Source: CAG-791 sp963591995 (GTDB taxonomy: Bacteria; Bacillota; Clostridia; Lachnospirales; Lachnospiraceae). From it: 64,000 nucleotides of DNA. Of this stretch, positions 52,811-60,030 are shown in pieces (the stretch's first letter is position 1; each line of letters begins with the position of its first letter). The stretch covers positions 1 through 64,000 of the forward strand of contig CAVAUJ010000003.1 of the NCBI GenBank assembly GCA_963591995.1. The letters are read 5' to 3'. The translations under genes and the position numbers were made by a program. Under the pieces are notes generated by a model. It searched no databases. It had not been told where the DNA came from and was given only the letters and a program-made list of their open reading frames with translations.

Positions 52811-53806
52811 CTACCGGGAGCCCTTGTCGTTCTTTTCCTCGCCGCCGGTGCGGTTGGCACCCTCGACATCCCCGGCGAGAATTTTCTTGCTGATCTGATT
52901 CCGGAAGCCGGCATCGATGAAGTCACAGGACTTGCAGAAGGGATAGCGGTTCCGCCCCATGGCGAGAGCCTTTCGGACGGCCGTGATCTTCGGGCCGCTC
53001 CAACACGCCTTCAGGGATTCGGTGTTCAGATTGCCAAGATCCGTGACCTCCAGATTGTCGCAGCAGCAGATGCCGATCTTCCCGTTCGGCGTGATCCAAA
53101 GGTCGGTAAAGGGCAGAAGACACGACTGCGTGTACTCCTTCGGCGTGCTCTGCTTGTTGGGAGCGGAGCCGGCCCGGTTGGTCAGGACCTCCTGCAGGTA
53201 GCGCATCTGGATGACAATTTCGATGTCGCGGAACTCTTCCTCGTGCGTCCGGACGTAGTCATAAATCTCCTGAATGTTGTCATGGAGCTTATACTCATTG
53301 GCGTAGTTGTTGATGATGAGCTGGTCAATGTAGGGCTGCACCTCACGGATCTTGTCCAGAGTCAGAATGAGCCCGTTCGTTGACATGAAGATAAAGCTGT
53401 TCGGGAGCTTCTCCCTGGCATAGCGGTGGAGCTCCACGATGCGCGTATCCAGGAGCGGCTCATTGTTGCCGTACAGGGTCAGATGCCCCTCATAGCCCCA
53501 GTCGGCCAGCTGATCGATGATGGAGCGGTAGAGCTTCTCATCAATCTTCATGAAGGGACGCTTCTCGGCGTGAACATTGGCGGTGCAGAAGGCACAGGTG
53601 GAGTTGCAGCGGTTGATGGTCTCGATGTTGACAACCTGCGGCTTGGGCGTTTCCTCCTGCTCCATGAACCATTTGATGTATTGATCCTGAATGGTCCCTC
53701 TTGTCATGAACTGGAGCCGCAGATAAGCGCTGCTGGCGAGGTTGGGCGCAATGCGCCTCGCCTCGAAGCCGAATCTTCCCAGAAAACTGCTGATACGAAT
53801 GCTCAT
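52811..53806 (-). CDS. Radical SAM protein with SPASM-like C-terminal Cys cluster
   Basis: The 331-residue protein has the radical SAM CxxxCxxC motif in NRCNSTCAFCTANVHAEKRP, the TLYGNNEPLLD strand, and a C-terminal auxiliary Cys set (SCLLPFTDLWITPNGKIGIC, CCDN and FCKSC) typical of SPASM/Twitch proteins. The ATG at 53806 is taken as start, but neither it nor an in-frame ATG at 53845 has a good RBS. It follows the FAD-oxidoreductase gene on the minus strand. In a glycan locus a SPASM-like enzyme might modify a sugar or a peptide; the substrate is unknown. Confidence 0.83.
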   Translation of the reverse strand: MSIRISSFLGRFGFEARRIAPNLASSAYLRLQFMTRGTIQDQYIKWFMEQEETPKPQVVNIETINRCNSTCAFCTANVHAEKRPFMKIDEKLYRSIIDQLADWGYEGHLTLYGNNEPLLDTRIVELHRYAREKLPNSFIFMSTNGLILTLDKIREVQPYIDQLIINNYANEYKLHDNIQEIYDYVRTHEEEFRDIEIVIQMRYLQEVLTNRAGSAPNKQSTPKEYTQSCLLPFTDLWITPNGKIGICCCDNLEVTDLGNLNTESLKACWSGPKITAVRKALAMGRNRYPFCKSCDFIDAGFRNQISKKILAGDVEGANRTGGEEKNDKGSR

Positions 53807-53869
53807 ATAATTCGATTCATCCTCACTCTTGTCGGTTCGCACCATCGAAAGCGGGCCGTCTGCGAGGTG

Positions 53870-55441
53870 TTAATCCACCTCTACGGTATTCTCCTCGGCG
53901 GCTTCGTGGTACTCCTTCTCGGTATTGACGCTCCACACGTTGGAACGGTCGGTGCGGCCGCTTACGATATCCTTTACGGCCTCAAAGCTGGTGCACATGG
54001 AATGGTCAATGTTGTTGTAGCGATGCTGTCCGTTCCGTCCCACACAGAAAAGGTTGGGAATGGTGTCCAGATAGCTGCGCAGGGTGTCCATCTCATCATA
54101 GGTGTCAAAATAAGCCGGATATGCCTTTTTCACACGCTCCACGTGGGAATCCAGCACAGCGCTCTCATCCTTGATCAGCCCGAGCTTTACCATCTCCCGG
54201 ATGCCCAGTGCGGCAAAATCCTCGTCCCTCATGGTCCAGAGAGAATCGCCCTCGTTGCAGAAATACTCCAGCCCCAGCCATACGGTATGCTCGAGGTCCT
54301 TTACGAGATAGGGGGACCAGTTGTTGTAGATCTGGAACCGTCCCATGGTGACGTTCCGGTCATGGACATAGACCCAGTTGTCGGGGACGATGTTGCCGAT
54401 GGTCCGGGTGCGGGTCTTGTTCACCAGCTCCAGATGGTTCACCAGCACGCCGACGGTCATGTAGTCACGGTACGGAAGACCGGCGGCGATGCGGGCAGGA
54501 TCCGCCGGGACATCGTTCATGCCGGCCACGAGATCCTTGATGGGCATGGAAGAGATGACATAATCACCCTCCGCCGTGTATTGCTGTCCGTCCTTTTCAT
54601 AGACAACGCCGGTGAGCGTGTTCTGCTCATTCTTCAGAATCTTTACCACCCGGGCTCCGGTCAGGATCGTGCCGCCCTTCTTGCGGACCTCCTCGGCCGT
54701 GACGTCCCAGAGCTGCCCGGGACCAAGCTTCGGATAGCTGAACTCCTCGATAAGGGAGGTTTCCACCTTCCGGTTCTTTTTATGGAACATCTTGCCGAGC
54801 GCATCCTTCAGCACAGCGGAGATGGAAACGCCCTTGACCCGCTGCGCTCCCCAGGAGGGATCGATCTGCGACGGGTGCCGTCCCCAGAGATTCTCCGTGT
54901 AATGCTCAAAGAACATGGAATAGAGCTTCCGGCCGAAGCGGTTGATGTAGAAATCCTCCAGAGATTTCTCCTCTCTGGGGAAGAGCCTCGCCTTGATGTA
55001 GGAGAAGCCGACCACGATGGTGGTGCCGAAGCCCATATTGGCGAAGGTCTCCGGCTTTAAGGAAATCGGGTAATCGAAAAATCTGCTGTTGAAGAAGATC
55101 CGGCTGACGCGGCTGCGGCGCAGCATGACGCGGTCCGTTGTCTGCGGATCCGGTCCGCCCTTCATGAGGGAAACCGTCCGGTGCAACGCGTCATCATCGC
55201 TGGCCGGCGCACCCTGCCTCGGCAGGAGAGCATCCCACCAGGCGTTGACTTCGGGGACCTTGGAGAAAAAACGGTGGCCGCCCATATCCATGCGATTGCC
55301 CTTGTATTCCACTGTCCGGGAAATACCGCCGAAAGCAGAGGTCTCCTCGAAAACAACGACCTCGTATCCCCCGGTCTTCTGCAGCTCATAGGCGGCGGTC
55401 AGTCCGGCAGGACCGGCACCGATGATCAGTACCTTCTTCAT
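53870..55441 (-). CDS. FAD-dependent oxidoreductase, amine oxidase/UDP-galactopyranose mutase-like
   Basis: The 523-residue flavoprotein starts MKKVLIIGAGPAGLTAAYEL (Rossmann GxGPAG) and has FEETSAFGGISRTVEYKGNR, MGGHRFFSKVPEVN, and the late FAD motif NLFCVGRNGQHRYNNIDHSM. The sequence layout resembles UDP-galactopyranose-mutase/protoporphyrinogen-oxidase-like enzymes of glycan loci. It may rearrange or oxidise a nucleotide sugar or lipid-linked sugar. RBS CAAGGAGC precedes the ATG at 55441; an in-frame extension to 55531 is not needed. It is divergent from the DUF6077 gene. Confidence 0.85.
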   Translation of the reverse strand: MKKVLIIGAGPAGLTAAYELQKTGGYEVVVFEETSAFGGISRTVEYKGNRMDMGGHRFFSKVPEVNAWWDALLPRQGAPASDDDALHRTVSLMKGGPDPQTTDRVMLRRSRVSRIFFNSRFFDYPISLKPETFANMGFGTTIVVGFSYIKARLFPREEKSLEDFYINRFGRKLYSMFFEHYTENLWGRHPSQIDPSWGAQRVKGVSISAVLKDALGKMFHKKNRKVETSLIEEFSYPKLGPGQLWDVTAEEVRKKGGTILTGARVVKILKNEQNTLTGVVYEKDGQQYTAEGDYVISSMPIKDLVAGMNDVPADPARIAAGLPYRDYMTVGVLVNHLELVNKTRTRTIGNIVPDNWVYVHDRNVTMGRFQIYNNWSPYLVKDLEHTVWLGLEYFCNEGDSLWTMRDEDFAALGIREMVKLGLIKDESAVLDSHVERVKKAYPAYFDTYDEMDTLRSYLDTIPNLFCVGRNGQHRYNNIDHSMCTSFEAVKDIVSGRTDRSNVWSVNTEKEYHEAAEENTVEVD

Positions 55442-55563
55442 GCATAAGCTCCTTGTAACATCGTAATTCGCGGTCTGTTCAGACACACAACTTAATACTA
55501 GCATATCGGGGCGGGGGGTGTACATCGACATTTTCCCGGCGGTGGGGTAAACTCTTCTGAAAA

Positions 55564-55775
55564 GGTTACTGTACAGACGTCAGCAAAGCGACGGGTCCTG
55601 GCGGAGAATGTCCGGATCAGGGGCCTTGCGAGGCCTCGGTGCTTGCGAGCGTACTCTGCGAGCTTAGCACCGCTAGGTCCGAACACGGAACGAGAGTGTC
55701 CCCTGATTGGACAACTCCGCCGGGACCCGTCGTCGGCTGGTGGCGGAACGGTAACCTGTGAATTTTACAGTAACC
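55564..55775. repeat. 212-bp dispersed element with 10-bp terminal inverted repeats (copy 2)
   Basis: The gap 55442-55793 has no gene. GGTTACTGTA starts the element at 55564 and its exact complement ends it at 55766-55775. Inside, 55588-55623 (GACGGGTCCTGGCGGAG...) and 55692-55732 form imperfect inverted arms, and CGGTGCT/AGCACCG makes an inner hairpin. The right arm and the head recur at 3514-3591. No transposase is encoded. The form is that of a MITE-like or palindromic intergenic repeat. It lies directly before the DUF6077 gene. Confidence 0.8.
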
Positions 55776-55793
55776 GGTACCGGGTAAGACATT

Positions 55794-56906
55794 ATGAGTG
55801 CATTGTTGAAATTTGCCATGTTCCTTTTTGCTGCGGTGGTCCTGCCGGTTCTGACAGGGCTGCTGCCGGCCAGTCTGCTTCCTGCGATCAAGCGCAAGCT
55901 TCCGCTGGTGGTGCTGTCCGGCTATCTTGCGACCTTTGTGCTCTTTGAAGCGATCGGAATCCCCATTCTGATCTGGACGCCGATGGGAGACTTCTCCCTT
56001 CTTGTGAGAGTATTCCTTGCGGTGGACGGACTGTGGATTCTGGCCGGGATTGTGGCTGTCCGGCGAAGAGGCGGGGTGCGGTTTCCCAAGGTCCGGGAAT
56101 GGCGGAACGATCCGGACGCGGCCTTCTGGTGGCTGATCTTCCTGGTGCTGGTGGCGGTACAGCTCTACTGGGCCTATACCAGGGCGTCCTATGACGGAGA
56201 CGATGCCTATTATGTGGCGCAGTCCCTGCAGACCTGGCAGACGGGCACCATGTACTATTATGTGCCCTATACGGGGGTGACGACGTCGCTGGACGGGCGC
56301 CATGCACTGGCCCTCATGCCCATGTGGATTGCTTTTGTCGCAAGACTGTGCGGCACCCATTCCACCATTGTGACGCACAGCATGCTGCCGCTGGTCCTGA
56401 TCCCGCTGGTGGATGTGACGTATTACCAGCTGTTCCGCGAGCTTTCCAGAGGGAAGAAAAGAGTGCAGAGGCGACAGTTCCTGCCGGCGGCCATGACCTG
56501 CCTTGCGGTGCTGCAGATCTTCGGGAACACTTCGATTTATACCGCGGAGACCTTTTTGCTGATGCGCACGTGGCAGGGGAAGGCCATGTTCGTAAACTTT
56601 ATTCTTCCGATGCTGTTCGTTCTGCTGTTTCGCAGGCTCCGTTTCGACGAGGATGAGAACCGATGGTATTGGCTGATGCTGGTCATGCTCACGGGAGGAG
56701 CCGGCTTTTTCACGTCGCTTGCACCGGCCATGGTATCGGGAGGACTGCTGCTGGGCACCGTTCTGATCCGGATTTTTAAAAAGAGAAAGGGACTTCTGCA
56801 AAGGACCGTGCTGTGCTGCATTCCGGCAGTTGTATATCTGGTGTTCCTGCTGCGGATGGTATATCCGTCGCTGGTGCCGTTTCTGAAAGGAGGTCGCCTG
56901 CCGTGA
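55794..56906 (+). CDS. DUF6077-type membrane protein, N-terminal portion
   Basis: The 370-residue product has about eight membrane helices and the DUF6077 segment YDGDDAYYVAQSLQTWQTGT with VPYTGVTTSLDGRHALALMP and STIVTHSMLPLVLIPL. It ends KGGRLP. Members I know of are about 550-650 residues, and the next ORF carries what looks like the missing C-terminal part. The pair is therefore either a split gene or a frame-shifted one. The family is found in glycan loci, but its reaction is not established. RBS GGGTAAG is weak, and the start directly follows the TIR element. Confidence 0.65.
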   Translation: MSALLKFAMFLFAAVVLPVLTGLLPASLLPAIKRKLPLVVLSGYLATFVLFEAIGIPILIWTPMGDFSLLVRVFLAVDGLWILAGIVAVRRRGGVRFPKVREWRNDPDAAFWWLIFLVLVAVQLYWAYTRASYDGDDAYYVAQSLQTWQTGTMYYYVPYTGVTTSLDGRHALALMPMWIAFVARLCGTHSTIVTHSMLPLVLIPLVDVTYYQLFRELSRGKKRVQRRQFLPAAMTCLAVLQIFGNTSIYTAETFLLMRTWQGKAMFVNFILPMLFVLLFRRLRFDEDENRWYWLMLVMLTGGAGFFTSLAPAMVSGGLLLGTVLIRIFKKRKGLLQRTVLCCIPAVVYLVFLLRMVYPSLVPFLKGGRLP

Positions 56907-57682
56907 GCGGAATCATGCAGACGGTCAATGAATTTGAAGGGGGCAAGCTGCTCTTCCTCCTCTATCTGCTGTGTCTGGGATATCTGACGGTAAAGGAACG
57001 GGACAGGAACCGGCGCATTCTTCTGTGCTATCTTCCGCTGATCTGTCTGATCCTGTTCTTTCTGCCGCCGGTGTATCGGCTGTACAGCAGAATCGACAGT
57101 GCCAGAACCTACTATCGTCTGCTGTGGCTGCTGCCGATGTCTGCGACGACGATCTATGCGGGGCTCAAGGCAATGGCCGGCAACATTCAGCTGGGAATGG
57201 TGGTGATGTGCGGCCTCTTTGTCCTCAGCGGAAACTGCGTTTACGAGAACGAGAACATCCTGAAGGCAGAAAACCGGCTGCACATTCCGCAGATGATTCT
57301 GGACATCTCCGATTACCTCATGAACGAGACCGGGGGAGAGGAAACGATGGTGGCGATGCCGGAGGGCCTGGTACAGTTCGTCCGGCAATACAATACGAAG
57401 ATTCTCATGCCCTACGGCAGAGATATGCAGATGGGGTCCTATTATAATGAAGTGTTCGATGCGCTGGAGCAGTCGGATCCGGTGGATGCGGGGAAGCTCT
57501 GTTCGGCGCTGGAGACCTACCATTGCGAGTATCTGGTTGTGGAGGCGGACAAGGTAATCGCCGGAAGTCTTACGGAGAACGGTCTGGAGCTGCTGGAGAC
57601 CGTGGATGGCTACCGCATCTGGCATTGTCCCTATGCACAGGAATATCGGGACGAAATCGAGGTGTACAGGGCCGCGGACTGA
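56903..57682 (+). CDS. DUF6077-type membrane protein, C-terminal portion (split or frameshifted)
   Basis: The 259-residue product has a helix TVNEFEGGKLLFLLYLLCLG, further membrane helices, then a soluble tail with MAMPEGLVQFVRQYNTKILM-like sequence (near residue 150) and a short domain that ends EVYRAAD. GTG at 56903 overlaps the TGA of the previous gene and is preceded by AAAGGAGGT at ideal distance, so it can be translated on its own. The frame differs by -1 from the first part. If the family is normally one chain, a one-base error or a real mutation lies near 56885-56900. Confidence 0.6.
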   Translation: MSGIMQTVNEFEGGKLLFLLYLLCLGYLTVKERDRNRRILLCYLPLICLILFFLPPVYRLYSRIDSARTYYRLLWLLPMSATTIYAGLKAMAGNIQLGMVVMCGLFVLSGNCVYENENILKAENRLHIPQMILDISDYLMNETGGEETMVAMPEGLVQFVRQYNTKILMPYGRDMQMGSYYNEVFDALEQSDPVDAGKLCSALETYHCEYLVVEADKVIAGSLTENGLELLETVDGYRIWHCPYAQEYRDEIEVYRAAD

Positions 57683-57721
57683 ATGCCCGTCGGAGGGCCT
57701 GCGGCAAAGAAGGTGCAATTC

Positions 57722-58633
57722 ATGGGATTTACCTGGGAAAAGAAAACCTATGCCGGAGAGGAAGGCATGGAGGTGACAGGCTATGAGGGAGGCCTTCGGG
57801 ATCTGGTGCTGCCGGATCGGCTGGAGGGGCTGCCGGTGCGAAGCGTCGGTGCGCATGCCTTTTCCGGAAGGAAGGAGCTGCGCAGCGTGCAGCTGGGGCG
57901 CAATCTGAAAACCCTGCGTCCGTTTGCCTTCTACAACTGCACCGGGCTGCGCAGCATAGAGCTGTACAATACGGCCGATGATTATTATGACGGCGTCATC
58001 CGGCAATGTCCGCTCCTTCGCGAAATCACCGTGCACATGACAGAGAAGGACAATTACATTGTCATCCGTTCCATGCTGCAGGATGTGGACGGCATGCTGA
58101 CCTTTCGGCTGCTGGATGAAGAGGACGGGCAAAGGCTCCGGCTGACCTTTCCGGAATATGTCAACGAAGCGAAGGAGGATACGATGGCACGGGCCATCCA
58201 TTTCTCCATCGAGGGTGCCGGCCTGGCATACCGGGAATGCGTGGGGAAGCATCGGCTGGATCTTGCCGGGTACGACCGGCTGTTGGAAAAGCTGACGGCT
58301 GACGATGGGGCAGCAGCGATTGGGATTGCCCTCGGACGACTGATGTATCCGAAGGGATTGAGCGCGGCGGCAGAGAAAAGGTACGAAGCCTTCCTGCAGG
58401 AGAACGGCAGGAGAACGCTGGAGCTTCTCATCGAGGCGGATGCACAGGAGGGGAGCACCGCGCAGCTGCGGGTGCTGACGCAGCGCGGACTGCTGGATGC
58501 CGGGGCGTTGGAGCAGGGACTGACCCTGGCGGCACAAAAAGGCGCAACCGAGCTTTGCGGAATATTGATGGAATATCGGCGGACAAGGAAGACACCGTCC
58601 TGCGACGCAGCGGGACTGCGTCTGGAATGGTAA
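57722..58633 (+). CDS. Leucine-rich repeat (BspA-like) protein with helical tail
   Basis: The 303-residue protein has two to three BspA-type (LRR_5) repeats in its first 90 residues (SVGAHAFSGRKELRSVQLGR, LRPFAFYNCTGLRSIELYNT) and a mostly helical remainder with ankyrin-like spacing at the end (STAQLRVLTQRGLLDAGALE). The ATG at 57722 has AGAAGGTG before it; an in-frame ATG at 57683 has none. No signal peptide is seen. It is likely a cytoplasmic adaptor, and is followed 31 nt later by a VWA/metallopeptidase-like gene, a pairing worth noting. Confidence 0.7.
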   Translation: MGFTWEKKTYAGEEGMEVTGYEGGLRDLVLPDRLEGLPVRSVGAHAFSGRKELRSVQLGRNLKTLRPFAFYNCTGLRSIELYNTADDYYDGVIRQCPLLREITVHMTEKDNYIVIRSMLQDVDGMLTFRLLDEEDGQRLRLTFPEYVNEAKEDTMARAIHFSIEGAGLAYRECVGKHRLDLAGYDRLLEKLTADDGAAAIGIALGRLMYPKGLSAAAEKRYEAFLQENGRRTLELLIEADAQEGSTAQLRVLTQRGLLDAGALEQGLTLAAQKGATELCGILMEYRRTRKTPSCDAAGLRLEW

Positions 58634-58664
58634 CCGGAATGGCACCTGAAATGGTAAGGAAAAG

Positions 58665-59996
58665 ATGAACGAGCATCGGGAGGAACTGGATCGGATCGGG
58701 AAAAGGATTCTGGAAGAGACCGGAACGGAGCTGTATCTGTCCATGCATTTTCTGGGACCTGCTCTGGGAACCCTTTCGCCGGTGATGGATCTGTCCACAA
58801 CCTCCGTGGGAACGGATGCAGCCTTTGTGCGTTTCAACCCGAAATGTCTCATGACGCACTACATCGAGGATCCCTTCTGGCTGCGCCGCGTCTATCTGCA
58901 CATGCTGCTGCATTGCATGTTCCGGCACATGTTCGCGGCAAAGCAGCATGCGGACGGCGAGCTGTGGAATCTGTGCTGTGACATTGCGGTGGAATCCGTG
59001 GTGGATTCCATGGAGAATCCGTCCGTATGCCGGCCGGTCCGGGAGAAACGGAATGCATACTATGAAGAACTGCGAAGAACCGCGGGCGTGTTGAGCGCTC
59101 AGAGGCTGTACCATGCATTTACCGCGGGGGAACGCAATTACAGCAAGGAGGCAGCCATGGCAGAGGAGTTCGCCATGGACGACCACGGCTTCTGGGAGCG
59201 GATGGAGGAGCCGCAGGAGAGGCCGCCGGAGCTGCCGCAGACGCAGCCGTCGCAGCTGCCCTTTGTTCCGACAAAGCGACTTACCGAGGAGGAGTGGCGG
59301 CAGCTGGCGAATAAGGTCCGGCTGGAGATCACCTTCGGGAAGGAGGCGGCGGCCAAAACCGGCGAGTTCGTGCGGTATCTGTCCTGGGACGGAAGCGGAC
59401 GGACCGATTACCGTGAATTTCTCAAGCGCTTTATGATCACCAGGGAAGAGTCCGGCATAGATCTTGATTCCTTCGACTACGGCTTTTATCATCTTGGCAT
59501 GGAGATGTACGGCAATATGCCGTTGATCGAGGAAAATGAATACCGGGAGGCGACAAAGGTGCAGCAGCTCATCATCGTGCTGGATACCTCGGCCTCCTGT
59601 CAGGAAACGCTGGTACAGAAATTCCTGAACGAAACGGCAGCCATGCTGCTGGGAAGCGATTCCTTCTATTTCCGCACAGACATCCATATTCTGGAATGCG
59701 ATGACAGAGTGCAGAATGACATTGCGATCCGATCGCTCTCGCAAATGCGGGAGTATGCCGGGAGCTTCTGCTTAAAGGGCGGCTTTGGGACGGATTTTCG
59801 CCCCGCCTTTGCCTATGTGGAGGAGCTGCGCAGGAATAAGATCATCGGAAAGCCGAAGGGCCTTCTGTATTTTACGGACGGAAAGGGAAGGTATCCCGCA
59901 AAGCCGACCGACTATGACACCGCATTTGTTTTCATCGCGGAAGAGGATCCGGACACCTCGGGGGTGCCGGGGTGGGCGATGAAGCTCTTTATCTGA
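58665..59996 (+). CDS. DUF2201-like putative metallopeptidase with C-terminal VWA-like domain
   Basis: The 443-residue protein has a helix with spaced His residues (YLHMLLHCMFRHMF, about 77-90) like the N-domain of DUF2201 proteins, then a Pro/Gln-rich linker (about 180-205), and a VWA-like C-domain (about 300-443) with VLDTSASCQETL, a degenerate MIDAS. In related loci a MoxR-type AAA ATPase is nearby; none is in this window. It follows the LRR gene by 31 nt. The role is unknown. Confidence 0.78.
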   Translation: MNEHREELDRIGKRILEETGTELYLSMHFLGPALGTLSPVMDLSTTSVGTDAAFVRFNPKCLMTHYIEDPFWLRRVYLHMLLHCMFRHMFAAKQHADGELWNLCCDIAVESVVDSMENPSVCRPVREKRNAYYEELRRTAGVLSAQRLYHAFTAGERNYSKEAAMAEEFAMDDHGFWERMEEPQERPPELPQTQPSQLPFVPTKRLTEEEWRQLANKVRLEITFGKEAAAKTGEFVRYLSWDGSGRTDYREFLKRFMITREESGIDLDSFDYGFYHLGMEMYGNMPLIEENEYREATKVQQLIIVLDTSASCQETLVQKFLNETAAMLLGSDSFYFRTDIHILECDDRVQNDIAIRSLSQMREYAGSFCLKGGFGTDFRPAFAYVEELRRNKIIGKPKGLLYFTDGKGRYPAKPTDYDTAFVFIAEEDPDTSGVPGWAMKLFI

Positions 59997-60030
59997 GAAA
60001 CGGATACATCAAAATGAAAAGGCAGAAGCA

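Noticed and set aside
53426..55060. Plus-strand 544-residue open frame
   Set aside because: Antisense shadow of the radical SAM and FAD-oxidoreductase genes, with no recognisable motifs or good RBS.
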